A stretch of 44,590 nt of DNA from Oceanococcus sp. (lineage in GTDB: Bacteria; Pseudomonadota; Gammaproteobacteria; Nevskiales; Oceanococcaceae): contig JASBUL010000002.1 of NCBI GenBank assembly GCA_030147945.1, positions 1 to 44,590 on the forward strand, read 5' to 3'. Within the stretch, counting starts at the first letter, position 1. Every line of letters begins with the position of its first letter. This document shows positions 8,166 to 16,744 of the stretch, piece by piece. Under the pieces are notes generated by a model that saw only the letters and a program-made list of their open reading frames with translations, had not been told where the DNA came from and did not search any database. A program made the translations under genes and the position numbers.

Positions 8166-9686
8166 TCAGGGCAGCAGGGCTCCACGCAGGGCGAAGAAGA
8201 ACAGGGCGCTGAGGCCGGCCGAGACCGGCACGGTGATCAGCCAGGCAGCGACAATCTTCAGAAACGCCTGGCGTTTGACCAGCTTGCGTTGGAACAGACG
8301 TCGCAGATGCTTGCTCTCCTGCTTGGTCAGCACCCCGTTCTTGCCCATTTTCTTGAGCTGCTTGAGGACCCGGTCCTTGTCTTCCGGCTCGGCCTCGTAG
8401 AACTGATGCAGACGGCTGTCCAGTTCGCCGTGGGCAGCGTCACCATGCGCCTTGAGTACCTGCTCAATCGTGGCGCCAAGCTGGTTATCGAGGTATTCAC
8501 GCAGGAATCCGACACCAAATACCGCACCCAGCGCGACGTGGGTGGAGCTGACCGGCAGGCCGAGCTGGCTGGCGATGATCACGGTGACCGCAGCAGACAG
8601 GGCGATGCAGAAGGCGCGGCTGCGATCCAGCTCGGTGATCTCCGAACCCACGGTGCGAATTAGGCGCGGACCGAACAGGGCCAGCCCCAGCGAGATGCCC
8701 AGCGCTCCGCTGATCATGACCCAGGTGGGGATGCTCACCTTGGCGGCCACGCCATGGTTGGCGATGGCATCGTAAATTCCGGCCAGCGGACCAATCGCAT
8801 TGGCTACGTCGTTGGCGCCATGCGCAAAGCTGAGCAGCGCGGCCGCGCAGATCAGGGGCAGGGTGAACAGATCGTTGACACTTTCGCGGTCGGCATCCAG
8901 CTGGGTCAATCGGGCGCGAATGCGCGGGCGTACCCACTGGTAGGCGATGACGGCGCAGATGGCGCCGATGCTGGCGGCCTGCCACATGTTCAGCTTGATG
9001 ATGTGCTTGAGGCCCTTGAGCGAAAGGTAGGTGGCAAAAGCCATGGCCATAAGCGCGATCAGGATCGGCACGATTTTGGCCGCGGCTTCGAGCACGTCCT
9101 CGCGGAAAAAGATGCGTTTCTTGATCAGCAGCAGCAGCCCGGCCGCAATGATGCCGCCCATCAACGGCGAGATCACCCAGCTCGAGGCGATCGCACCCAT
9201 ACTGCTCCAGTTGACCGCCTGCCAGCCGGCCGCGGCAATCCCGGCGCCCATCACACCACCCACGATGGAGTGCGTGGTGGAGACCGGTGCGCCCAGTGCA
9301 GTCGCGATGTTGAGCCAGATGGCGCCCCCCAGCAGGGCCGCCATCATGACCCAGACATAGACCTGATCGCTTTGGATCAGGCTGGTGTCGACGATGCCTT
9401 TCTTGACTGTCTGGACCACGTCGCCGCCTGCAATCAGCGCACCCGAGGCTTCAAAAATGGCCGCGATCAGTATCGCGGCGGTCATGCTCAGGGCAAATGA
9501 ACCGACCGCCGGCCCGACATTGTTGGCCACATCATTGGCGCCAATGTTGAGGGCCATGTAGCCGCCGATGACGGCGGCCACCAGCAGCAATTCGTAGTGC
9601 GGGAGAGCGGCGTAATTGGCTTCAATGAACCAGCCGATGGAGAACAGGAAAAGGCCGGCTACCGCCAGCTTGAGTACGCGCTGCAT
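8166..9686 (-). CDS. PiT-family inorganic phosphate transporter
   Basis: A 506-residue membrane protein with the two inverted PiT signatures, NIGANDVANNVGPAVGS near residue 48 and FAHGANDVANAIGPLAG near residue 287, and about ten to twelve membrane segments. PiT carriers import metal-phosphate with protons, or with sodium in some lineages. A charged loop of about 70 residues (near 405-475, rich in K, E, R and Q) precedes the last membrane span. The start region faces the MBL-fold gene, and a perfect Pho box lies in the shared upstream region, oriented toward that other gene. Confidence 0.92.
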   Translation of the reverse strand: MQRVLKLAVAGLFLFSIGWFIEANYAALPHYELLLVAAVIGGYMALNIGANDVANNVGPAVGSFALSMTAAILIAAIFEASGALIAGGDVVQTVKKGIVDTSLIQSDQVYVWVMMAALLGGAIWLNIATALGAPVSTTHSIVGGVMGAGIAAAGWQAVNWSSMGAIASSWVISPLMGGIIAAGLLLLIKKRIFFREDVLEAAAKIVPILIALMAMAFATYLSLKGLKHIIKLNMWQAASIGAICAVIAYQWVRPRIRARLTQLDADRESVNDLFTLPLICAAALLSFAHGANDVANAIGPLAGIYDAIANHGVAAKVSIPTWVMISGALGISLGLALFGPRLIRTVGSEITELDRSRAFCIALSAAVTVIIASQLGLPVSSTHVALGAVFGVGFLREYLDNQLGATIEQVLKAHGDAAHGELDSRLHQFYEAEPEDKDRVLKQLKKMGKNGVLTKQESKHLRRLFQRKLVKRQAFLKIVAAWLITVPVSAGLSALFFFALRGALLP

Positions 9687-9778
9687 GCTGTTGTGAACTC
9701 GTTCCGTTTGGGTGGGCCGGCCCCGCTATCCCTGCTATCTTTGCGTGCCGTGGGCGCCGACGGAGACTGTGAATGACA

Positions 9779-9800
9779 CTGTCATCATTCTGTCATATTT
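9779..9800 (+). promoter_or_regulatory. Pho box (PhoB binding site)
   Basis: The direct repeat CTGTCAT-CATT-CTGTCAT followed by ATTT is a perfect match to the 11-bp-spaced PhoB consensus. It reads on the + strand, 43 bases before the TTG start of the MBL-fold gene and 93 bases before the divergent PiT start. The orientation favours phosphate-starvation activation of the MBL-fold/HMG-CoA lyase pair. An effect on the PiT gene, including repression, is also possible. Confidence 0.75.
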
Positions 9801-9842
9801 CGGTGTTTCTGACCCCATGTCCCTTGCATCAGGAGAGCGCTT

Positions 9843-10784
9843 TTGACCCCCAATATTCAGGCCTATGAGCACGACATCTGGCGTATCGATACGGCTTATG
9901 TGGCCGACGGTGTCGCCGCGTGCTACCTGATCCACAGCGCGGGGCAATACGCGCTGGTCGAATGCGGGACCGGTCTGTCGGTGGAGCCGATACTCGCCGC
10001 ACTGGATGCGTTGGGTGTTGAGCGTGATGCACTGCGCTACATTATCCCCACCCATGTGCATCTGGATCATGCCGGTGGGGCCGGCGGGCTGATGCAGGCG
10101 CTGCCGCGCGCCGAGCTGCACGTGCATCCGCGAGGGCTGCGTCATCTGGTCGACCCGAGCAAACTGCTTGCGGGCGCCATGGCGGTGTACGGTGAGGACA
10201 GTTTCAAGCGCCTCAATGGTGAGATTCTGCCCTGCCCACAAGCGCGCAGCTTTGCGGCTGAAGACGGCACGCGGCTTGATCTTGCAGGGCGTGCTTTGCA
10301 CCTGCTGGATGCGCCCGGGCATGCCAAACATCATCTGGTGGTGTGGGACGAACGCAGTCAGGGCTTTTTCACCGGCGATGTGTTCGGGCTGGGTTACCCG
10401 CAGCTGGATATCAACCAGCAGACCTTTATCGTGCCGACCACCACCCCGGTCCAGTTTGACCCGCAGGCCTGGCATCAAACCCTGAGCAAGATGGCCGCAT
10501 ATGCGCCGCGCTACATGTACCTGACCCACTACGGGCGGGTCGACAACCCCGCGATGCTGTCGGAGCAACTGGCCCGGCGGCTGGATGCGCATGCAGCCCT
10601 GGGTGAGCGCTGGGCGGATCTGAGCGAAGAGCAGCTGGCGACAAAGCTTGGTGATGCCCTGTTTGCCGAGTATCAGGATGCGGGCGGTCGCGAGGTGCGT
10701 GAGGTGTTCGATCGGGTGCTGGGCATGGATCTCAATCTCAATGCTCAAGGGCTGTTGTTCTGGCAGCAGCACAAGGCGGCCTGA
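9843..10784 (+). CDS. MBL-fold metallo-hydrolase
   Basis: A 313-residue metallo-beta-lactamase-fold protein with all metal ligands: THVHLDHAGG (HxHxDH) near residues 70-76, the next His in DAPGHAKHH near 161, the Asp in TGDVFGLG near 180 and a late His in YLTHYG near 226. Start is TTG at 9843, with AGGAG seven bases upstream. The fold serves thioesterases, phosphodiesterases and lactonases, and the sequence does not say which. A Pho box immediately upstream suggests a link to phosphate; the HMG-CoA lyase gene one base downstream suggests acyl-CoA or leucine metabolism. Function stays open. Confidence 0.85.
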   Translation: MTPNIQAYEHDIWRIDTAYVADGVAACYLIHSAGQYALVECGTGLSVEPILAALDALGVERDALRYIIPTHVHLDHAGGAGGLMQALPRAELHVHPRGLRHLVDPSKLLAGAMAVYGEDSFKRLNGEILPCPQARSFAAEDGTRLDLAGRALHLLDAPGHAKHHLVVWDERSQGFFTGDVFGLGYPQLDINQQTFIVPTTTPVQFDPQAWHQTLSKMAAYAPRYMYLTHYGRVDNPAMLSEQLARRLDAHAALGERWADLSEEQLATKLGDALFAEYQDAGGREVREVFDRVLGMDLNLNAQGLLFWQQHKAA

Positions 10785-10785
10785 G

Positions 10786-11703
10786 ATGGCCGATATGCCG
10801 AATGACGCCGTGAAGATCGTCGAGGTGGGGCCGCGTGATGGGCTGCAGAATGAGCCGTCCGACGTGTCCACCGCGCAGAAGCTGGCCCTGATCGAAGCCC
10901 TGGTCGGTGCGGGGTTGGCCTGTGTCGAGGCCACCGCATTCGTGTCGCCGCGCTGGGTGCCGCAGATGGCCGATCATGCCGAGGTGCTGACCACCCTGAT
11001 GCGTGGTCCGCTGGCCCAACGGGCACGCTTTCCGGTGTTAACGCCCAATCTCAAGGGCTATGAGGCCGCCCGCGATGCCGGGGCGCGCGAAGTTGCGGTG
11101 TTCGCTGCGGCGTCCGAAGCGTTTTCGCAGAAGAACATCAATTGTTCGATCGACGAGAGTCTGGCGCGCTTTCGACCGCTGCTCGACGCCGCGGCGCAGG
11201 ACGGTATCGCGGTGCGCGGCTATCTGTCCTGCGTACTGGGTTGTCCGTATTCCGGCGCCGTATCGGCACAGAAGGTCAGTGAGCTGGCCGCGCGACTGAT
11301 CAGCGCGGGCTGCTATGAAGTTTCGCTGGGCGACACCATTGGTGTGGGCACGCCGCATCAGACCCGAGCTTTGATTGAATCGGTCTCACGCCGCATACCG
11401 GTGAGCCTGGTGGCCGGCCATTTTCATGACACCTACGGACAGGCGCTGGCCAATGTCTACGCAGCCATGGAAGCCGGTGTACGCGTGTTCGATGCTTCGG
11501 TTGCCGGGCTCGGAGGTTGTCCCTATGCCAAGGGCGCCAGTGGCAACCTGGCCACCGAAGATCTGGTTTACCTGTGTCAGGGGCTGGGCGTCGACACCGG
11601 CGTGGATCTTGAAAAGCTGGTTACCGCCGGTGACGACATTTGTCAGGCGCTAGGGCGCGTCAATCAGTCGCGGGTGGCCCGCGCCATGCTGGCCAAGCGC
11701 TAG
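10786..11703 (+). CDS. Hydroxymethylglutaryl-CoA lyase
   Basis: A 305-residue TIM-barrel lyase that splits HMG-CoA to acetoacetate and acetyl-CoA, the last step of leucine breakdown. VEVGPRDGLQNEP near the N-terminus holds the catalytic Arg and Asp, AGHFHDTYGQA holds the metal His-x-His, and GLGGCPYAKGASGN holds the catalytic Cys loop. The ATG at 10786 lies one base after the MBL-fold stop; the frame extends further upstream but only inside that gene. No methylcrotonyl-CoA carboxylase genes are nearby, so it may serve another branched acyl-CoA route. The family is certain. Confidence 0.93.
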   Translation: MADMPNDAVKIVEVGPRDGLQNEPSDVSTAQKLALIEALVGAGLACVEATAFVSPRWVPQMADHAEVLTTLMRGPLAQRARFPVLTPNLKGYEAARDAGAREVAVFAAASEAFSQKNINCSIDESLARFRPLLDAAAQDGIAVRGYLSCVLGCPYSGAVSAQKVSELAARLISAGCYEVSLGDTIGVGTPHQTRALIESVSRRIPVSLVAGHFHDTYGQALANVYAAMEAGVRVFDASVAGLGGCPYAKGASGNLATEDLVYLCQGLGVDTGVDLEKLVTAGDDICQALGRVNQSRVARAMLAKR

Positions 11704-11712
11704 AGCCGCCGC

Positions 11713-12501
11713 TCAGCTGTCTTCGCTGGCCAGGCCCTGAATGTTGTAGCCGGCGTCGACGTAGAGGATCTCGCCGGTGATGCCGGAGGCCAGGTTCGAG
11801 CACAGAAAGGCCGCGGCATTGCCGACTTCCTCCGGCGTGACATTGCGGCGTAGCGGTGATGCGCTTTCGGCGCTGGCTAGCATGCCGCGAAAGCCTTTAA
11901 TGCCGGCCGCAGCGAGGGTCTTGATCGGCCCGGCCGAGATGCCGTTGACGCGGATATTGCGGGCTCCAAGTTCCGCTGCCATGAAGCGCACATTGGCTTC
12001 CAGGCTGGCCTTGGCCGGCCCCATCACGTTGTACATCGGTACGGCGCGCACCGCACCGAGATAGGTCAGGGTGAGCAGCGAGCCGCCATCACGCAACTGC
12101 CCGCGCAGGGCTTTGGCCATGGCTGCAAAACTGTAGGAACTGATGTCGTGGGCGACCTGGAAACCTTCGCGGGTCACCGCATCAAGATAGCTGCCCTGAA
12201 GTTGCTCGCGTGGTGCAAAGCCGATGGAGTGAACCAGGATGTCGAAACCGTCCGACCAGGTGCAGGCCAAACTCTCGGCCAGTGCCTCGATGGACGCATC
12301 TTCGGCCACATCGCAGGGAAAGATGCCGGCAGCATTGGTGCGCGCAGCGCAGGCTTCAACCCGCGACAGCAGTTTTTCACCCTGATAGGTGAAGGCCAGT
12401 TCGGCGCCTTCGCGGTGCATGGCTTCGGCAATGCCGGTGGCGATCGATCGGTCACTGGCAACACCGGTAATCAGTGCGCGCTTTCCCTGCAAGAAACCCA
12501 T
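11713..12501 (-). CDS. fabI: Enoyl-[acyl-carrier-protein] reductase (NADH) FabI
   Basis: A 262-residue FabI that reduces trans-2-enoyl-ACP in the last step of each fatty-acid elongation cycle. It starts [23 protein letters not shown], the divergent SDR cofactor loop typical of FabI. Near residue 156 it has [19 protein letters not shown], with Tyr and Lys six residues apart, and it ends with GxTG-type [14 protein letters not shown]. The ribosome site GGAGGG is strong. It is a single gene converging with the HMG-CoA lyase gene. Length and motifs are ordinary. Confidence 0.95.
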   Translation of the reverse strand: MGFLQGKRALITGVASDRSIATGIAEAMHREGAELAFTYQGEKLLSRVEACAARTNAAGIFPCDVAEDASIEALAESLACTWSDGFDILVHSIGFAPREQLQGSYLDAVTREGFQVAHDISSYSFAAMAKALRGQLRDGGSLLTLTYLGAVRAVPMYNVMGPAKASLEANVRFMAAELGARNIRVNGISAGPIKTLAAAGIKGFRGMLASAESASPLRRNVTPEEVGNAAAFLCSNLASGITGEILYVDAGYNIQGLASEDS

Positions 12502-12572
12502 AACTCCCTCCGTAGTCCCGGCTTGAGCCGGTGTGTGAACAGGGTCGGGAGTTTAGTCCATTCGCGGGCGGA

Positions 12573-13526
12573 CTACTCGGGCGGGCGGAAGCCGCGGTAT
12601 TTGGGTACCGAGGGCTTCCAGCCGGCACGTTCAAAGCGTGCAATCAAACCCTGATCACCGACCAGCTGCATCGCACCGACCACCACCAGAATGTTGTTCG
12701 GTTCCTTGCGGTATTCCTCGAACTTGGCCATCCAGGCTTCGTTGCGATCGATCACCAGACGCTTGTACAGCGAAGGGGTTTGGTCGCGCATTTCATCCGC
12801 CAGGGTATTGAGCAGATCAAGGTCGGCATTGCGGTAAATGTCGAGAATGCGGGAAATTTGCGCGCGGGTGTCTTCCAGGTCATCCAGTGCACTGCGCAGA
12901 AACGCTTCGTTCTGTTCGCGCGACATTTCGGCGAACGTGGCGAGATGTTGACGCGGTGGGGTCAGCCCGGCCGTCAATTTCATGTCAGCCACCGCTTCGC
13001 GATAGAGGCGCACATCGACCCCGTTGTCGATGGGAAAGCCGTCACGCGCAAACTGGGCGGTTGCCAGGGTCTGGGCGAAGAACCACGGGCGATAGCGTTC
13101 CAGGATGGCCATCGGCAGACCCAGGTCTTCAACCTTGTTCTCGACCTGAAGCATGAGGTCGGGTGGCATCTCGTCATGAATGGTCTGGCCGGCGCTGTAG
13201 CGCGCCTGGGCCAGCTCGTCGGCTTCAAACGCGACCGAGCCGATGAGGAACAAATCGGACTCGAACACGATCAGATCACTGGTCATGTAGGCGGCGTGAA
13301 CCACCTCGGGCAGGCTGCGCGCACCGTGCGGCAGCAAATGCACCGAGCCGAGCAGATAGATGTGGTTCTTTTCGCCCTTGATCGACCACAGCAGATCAAA
13401 GGTTTTCTTGCCCGGGCCATCCTCGGTGGCCTGGGCCAAAGCCGAGCTCGTCGGTAAGACGATCAGGATCAATGCTAAAATACAGTGCTGCATCCAAGCG
13501 GCCCATGACTTGCAAAACGTGCCCAT
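12573..13526 (-). CDS. TraB/GumN family protein, exported
   Basis: A protein of about 317 residues with an N-terminal hydrophobic export segment (CILALILIVLPTSSALAQA) and the TraB/GumN domain. HIYLLGSVHLLPHG carries the first conserved His, DLIVFESD follows, PWFFAQTL lies in the middle and VVVGAMQLVGDQGL near the end. In relatives the last motif usually reads GAxHLxG; here the His is Gln (codon 12666-12668). The family is suspected to be a metallohydrolase but has no settled bacterial function. A start at 13493 is also possible. Its first ATG overlaps the divergent DUF4124 start codon. Confidence 0.82.
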   Translation of the reverse strand: MGTFCKSWAAWMQHCILALILIVLPTSSALAQATEDGPGKKTFDLLWSIKGEKNHIYLLGSVHLLPHGARSLPEVVHAAYMTSDLIVFESDLFLIGSVAFEADELAQARYSAGQTIHDEMPPDLMLQVENKVEDLGLPMAILERYRPWFFAQTLATAQFARDGFPIDNGVDVRLYREAVADMKLTAGLTPPRQHLATFAEMSREQNEAFLRSALDDLEDTRAQISRILDIYRNADLDLLNTLADEMRDQTPSLYKRLVIDRNEAWMAKFEEYRKEPNNILVVVGAMQLVGDQGLIARFERAGWKPSVPKYRGFRPPE

Positions 13527-14181
13527 GATGTCTGTAGTTACCTTCTTTAATTCACGCGTGACGGGACGCCGGCAAACGCCCTTTTTGGTGCAGGGTGTCA
13601 CTGCGTTGTGTCTGTGTCTATTGTCCACTGCCGGGTGGTCGCAAATCTACCGTTGGGTCGATGAAAACGGCCAGGTTCACTTCAGTGATGCGATTCCGCC
13701 TGAAGTGTCCAAGCTGGAACGCCATGTTCTCGATCAGCACGGAAATTTGCGTGAAGTTCTGCGCCGACAGCGCACCGTGGAAGAGCTTGAAGCTCATCGG
13801 CGACGCATGGACGCGATGGACACCGAGCGCGATCGACGCGCCCAGCAGGACGAATACGACCGCTATCTGTGGACCACCTTCGAGAGCCTGGACGCGCTGG
13901 AGAAGCTGCGCGACGATCGGCTGTCCGTGCGTGATCAGCAAATCGAGCTGCTCAACAAGGACATGCAGAAGATCGAGCGTGAGCTGACCCGCGAGCGCAG
14001 CCGTCGAACCGAACGACCGCTGGCTCAGCAGAACACTATTCGCGCGCTGGAGAGTGACTCGGCAGCCATTGCGGCCAAGATCGCCGAGATCAAGCGCCAG
14101 CGTCAGTCCGAGTTCGAAGGTCTCAACAAGGACATGGCGCGTTACGAGTATCTGCGCCTGCGGCGTGCGGTTGGCGGCTGA
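13525..14181 (+). CDS. DUF4124 domain protein with coiled coil
   Basis: A protein of about 218 residues: a signal-like segment (VTALCLCLLSTAGWS), then IYRWVDENGQVHFSDAIPP, the DUF4124 hallmark (residues about 38-57), then a long charged helical region rich in E, R and Q to the C-terminus, probably a coiled coil. DUF4124 proteins are periplasmic and of unknown function in proteobacteria. Starts at 13525, 13528 (ATG) or 13558 (GTG) are possible and none has a good ribosome site. A TGCTAAAAT at about 13474-13482, inside the divergent gene, could be an extended -10. It is convergent with the next gene. Confidence 0.8.
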   Translation: MMSVVTFFNSRVTGRRQTPFLVQGVTALCLCLLSTAGWSQIYRWVDENGQVHFSDAIPPEVSKLERHVLDQHGNLREVLRRQRTVEELEAHRRRMDAMDTERDRRAQQDEYDRYLWTTFESLDALEKLRDDRLSVRDQQIELLNKDMQKIERELTRERSRRTERPLAQQNTIRALESDSAAIAAKIAEIKRQRQSEFEGLNKDMARYEYLRLRRAVGG

Positions 14182-14196
14182 TACGGCGATTGGCTT

Positions 14197-15186
14197 TCAG
14201 GCCCAGCCTTGTTCCTGATAAAACGCGAACGCGTCGCGTAAGCTGCTTTCAAGCGGACGTGGCTGATAGTCGAGTTCGCGTCGGGCCTTGTCGCAGTTCA
14301 CGCTTACGTTGGCCACACTGGCACGCAACATGTTCGGTGTGAACAGCGGTTTGCGGCGAGCGATGCGGGCGGCGGCCACCGTGAAAGGTACGATTAGCCA
14401 GCCACACCAGCGGGGCAGGTAGAGGCCGGGCGTTCTGCATCCGGTGATGCGAGCCCACAGCGCGGCAATCTCGCGCATACGCAGCGGCTGCCCGCTGAGC
14501 AGATAGCGTTCGCCACAGCGTCCGTGCTGCGCGGCCCTGACGATGGCGCGTGCCACGTCGCGGACATCAGCGCAATCCGTGGCCAGATTGAGCAGTGCGG
14601 GCAGGCGTCCGTGATAAAGATCCAGCATGCCCTGACCGAACAGCGACGGTTCGAAGTCCAGCGGGCCGACCAGTGTGCCCGGGTTCACGATCACGGCATC
14701 AAGTGCATGCTCCCGGACCAAGGTCTGCACAAGCTGCTCGGCCTGCGCTTTGGAGCGGTGATAAACGCATTTGTGATCCAGCGCCAGGGCTCGGGATTCG
14801 TCCAGCGGTGCGCTCAGGGGGCGCAAGTCCAGCGCGTGGTGGGACGAGCAATGTACCAGACGCAGATCACGCTCAAGGCAGGCCTGAGCGACCTGGCGGG
14901 TGCCGTCCACATTGACCGCATGCACGCTGCCATCAAGGTCGCGGTCAAGCTCGATCTTGGCCGCCAGGTGATAGACCACGCCTGAACCTTCCACCGCTCG
15001 TGCCACCGCCGCGGGATCAAGCACCGAGCCGTGGATCAGTTCCACGTCGAGACCGGCCAACGAGGCCGGCCGTTCGCGGCCAGGTTCCAGCACGCGCACG
15101 CGCAGGCCATGTTCAAGCAGAACCCGAACCACCGCGCAGCCCAGGCGTCCGCCCCCGCCGGTCACCGTAACGTACTGATCTTGCAT
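14197..15186 (-). CDS. NAD-dependent epimerase/3beta-HSD family protein
   Basis: A 329-residue extended SDR, beginning MQDQYVTVTGGGGRLGCAVVRVL (Rossmann loop), with YHRSKAQAEQ as the active-site YxxxK and DLRLVHCSS before it. It resembles the epimerase at 2752-3843 in overall plan and is probably an alcohol dehydrogenase of the 3beta-HSD or dihydroflavonol-reductase type. I take the ATG at 15186, with GGGATGGGG just upstream; the longer frame to 15378 lacks such a site. It stands alone, convergent with the DUF4124 gene. Substrate unknown. Confidence 0.82.
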   Translation of the reverse strand: MQDQYVTVTGGGGRLGCAVVRVLLEHGLRVRVLEPGRERPASLAGLDVELIHGSVLDPAAVARAVEGSGVVYHLAAKIELDRDLDGSVHAVNVDGTRQVAQACLERDLRLVHCSSHHALDLRPLSAPLDESRALALDHKCVYHRSKAQAEQLVQTLVREHALDAVIVNPGTLVGPLDFEPSLFGQGMLDLYHGRLPALLNLATDCADVRDVARAIVRAAQHGRCGERYLLSGQPLRMREIAALWARITGCRTPGLYLPRWCGWLIVPFTVAAARIARRKPLFTPNMLRASVANVSVNCDKARRELDYQPRPLESSLRDAFAFYQEQGWA

Positions 15187-15328
15187 TGCGCCCCATCCCT
15201 GTGCTGTTTCGATCACTGTGGCCGGCCGTACGCCGCGTGACTTCCACCAAACAGGCGAGGCGCGCTGGCGCCCGCGTGGCTTGATCGGGCTGCCTGCTGC
15301 ACGGGATAGTGTTGTGCCCACACGGGGC

Positions 15329-15565
15329 ATGAACGTCATGTCGAAAAAGAAAACGCTGATTGTGCTGGACGAGGCCAAGGATCGTCATACCAGTCACTGG
15401 GACGACGACATGCTGTCGTGGCAGCAACTTGAGCGGGCCTATGACGAGGGCCGTGAGCAGCGTCGCCGCTACAAGCGTCGGCAGTACCTCTGGATTGCGT
15501 TCTGGCTGGCCATGCTGTGTTTGCATCCCACATTGCTGTACTGGCTGGGCCGCGTGTTTGCATGA
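15329..15565 (+). CDS. Small basic membrane protein, unknown
   Basis: A short protein of 75-78 residues (starts at 15329 or 15338). The N-terminal half is charged, with SKKKTLIVLDEAKD and a run of arginines and lysines (REQRRRYKRRQ), followed by a single C-terminal hydrophobic helix (YLWIAFWLAMLCLHPTLLYWL). It looks like a tail-anchored inner-membrane protein. I do not recognise a family. It lies between a divergent epimerase gene and an AraC-type regulator 51 bases downstream. Confidence 0.55.
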   Translation: MNVMSKKKTLIVLDEAKDRHTSHWDDDMLSWQQLERAYDEGREQRRRYKRRQYLWIAFWLAMLCLHPTLLYWLGRVFA

Positions 15566-15616
15566 GGTGCTGAGGGGAGTTTGCGGCAGGCGGGCAACGC
15601 GGCATACTGCGGCGCG

Positions 15617-16642
15617 ATGAGCACCCCGGATACGCAGATCACGGTTCCGTTTATTACGCTGCCCAACTGGGTCAGCGCGGCGGCGCATTGTGGTTTCAAC
15701 GTGCGCCCGGTGTTTGACGAACTGGGTATCCGCACCGATCTGGAGCGGCTTGATGAGGCCACCATCAGCCTGCCGCATCTGGGCGAATTGATGGAGCGCT
15801 GCGTGGCCCGCGCGCGTCAGCATCATTTTCCGTTTGTGCTGGGCGAAACGTTTGCGTTCGATTATCTGCCGGACATCGCGACCTTCCTGGCCACCAGCCC
15901 GACTCTGCGTGAGGCGGTGCGTGTGCTCGACTGGGTGCGCATGCTGATCAATCCGATGGTCGACCTGCGGCTGGAGGAGGCGGGGGCGCAGGCCCGGTTG
16001 GTGCAGTACGGCATCGACACGCGGGCGGGCGGTCAGACCTCGATCTATTTCGTCGAATCGACCTTCGCCGCGGTGGTCAAGTTTGGTCTGGGGCTGTCGC
16101 CGGAACTGGCCAGCGTGTCACACATGGCGTTGAGCTATCCGCAGCCGGTTCATGCGGCGCGCTACCGCGAACATCTGCATTTGCCGATCCGTTTCGATCA
16201 GGCGCACGATGCCCTGTGTTTCCCGTCCAGCTATCTCGACCGACCGCTGGACGGCGGCTTCCCCGATCTGCATGGTCAGGCTGAGCGGCGTGTCGACGAA
16301 CGTCTGGCGCGCCAGACCGCAGGTACCCGCTCGGCGGTTTTGCTGGAACAGGCTTTCGTGCGAGAGCCGCGCCTGCTCGGGCGTGGACTTGAGCGCATGG
16401 CCGATCATCTGGGGTTGCATCCGCGCACCCTGCAACGTCGGCTGCAGGCCGAGGGCGCGGTGTTTGCCGATATTCAGGACAGCGTGCGCCAGCGTCGGGC
16501 GCTGGCCGATCTGCACAACCCCGGCCTGGACATGGAGACCATCAGCGAGCGGTTGGGGTTTTCCGATCGGCGCAGCTTCACCCGCGCCTTCAAGCGCTGG
16601 ATGGGCATGACGCCGGGGCAGTACCGTAAAACGAAACTCTAG
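15617..16642 (+). CDS. AraC family transcriptional regulator
   Basis: A 341-residue regulator with an arabinose-binding-like N-terminal sensory domain (Pfam Arabinose_bd type, as in OruR/ArgR-like AraC proteins) and a C-terminal double helix-turn-helix. The last 100 residues hold MADHLGLHPRTLQRRLQAEG and ISERLGFSDRRSFTRAFKRW, ending MTPGQYRK. The upstream frame continues 12 codons, but MSTPDTQ at 15617 is the more natural start. The next gene, 102 bases on in the same direction, encodes a ferritin-like hydrolase and is the likely target. Confidence 0.88.
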   Translation: MSTPDTQITVPFITLPNWVSAAAHCGFNVRPVFDELGIRTDLERLDEATISLPHLGELMERCVARARQHHFPFVLGETFAFDYLPDIATFLATSPTLREAVRVLDWVRMLINPMVDLRLEEAGAQARLVQYGIDTRAGGQTSIYFVESTFAAVVKFGLGLSPELASVSHMALSYPQPVHAARYREHLHLPIRFDQAHDALCFPSSYLDRPLDGGFPDLHGQAERRVDERLARQTAGTRSAVLLEQAFVREPRLLGRGLERMADHLGLHPRTLQRRLQAEGAVFADIQDSVRQRRALADLHNPGLDMETISERLGFSDRRSFTRAFKRWMGMTPGQYRKTKL

Positions 16643-16744
16643 TCCGCTCTGTCGTCAATTGTTCCTTTTTGGTCGCCGCAAGTCATAGTGCGCAATGCCC
16701 GCCCTGCTTACAGTGGTGGTCAGTCAATTTTCAGGATGATGCTT

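Noticed and set aside
12554-12578. TAGTCC/GGACTA hairpin after the TraB gene as a terminator
   Set aside because: A six-base stem with a ten-base GC-rich loop and no T-run; too weak to call.
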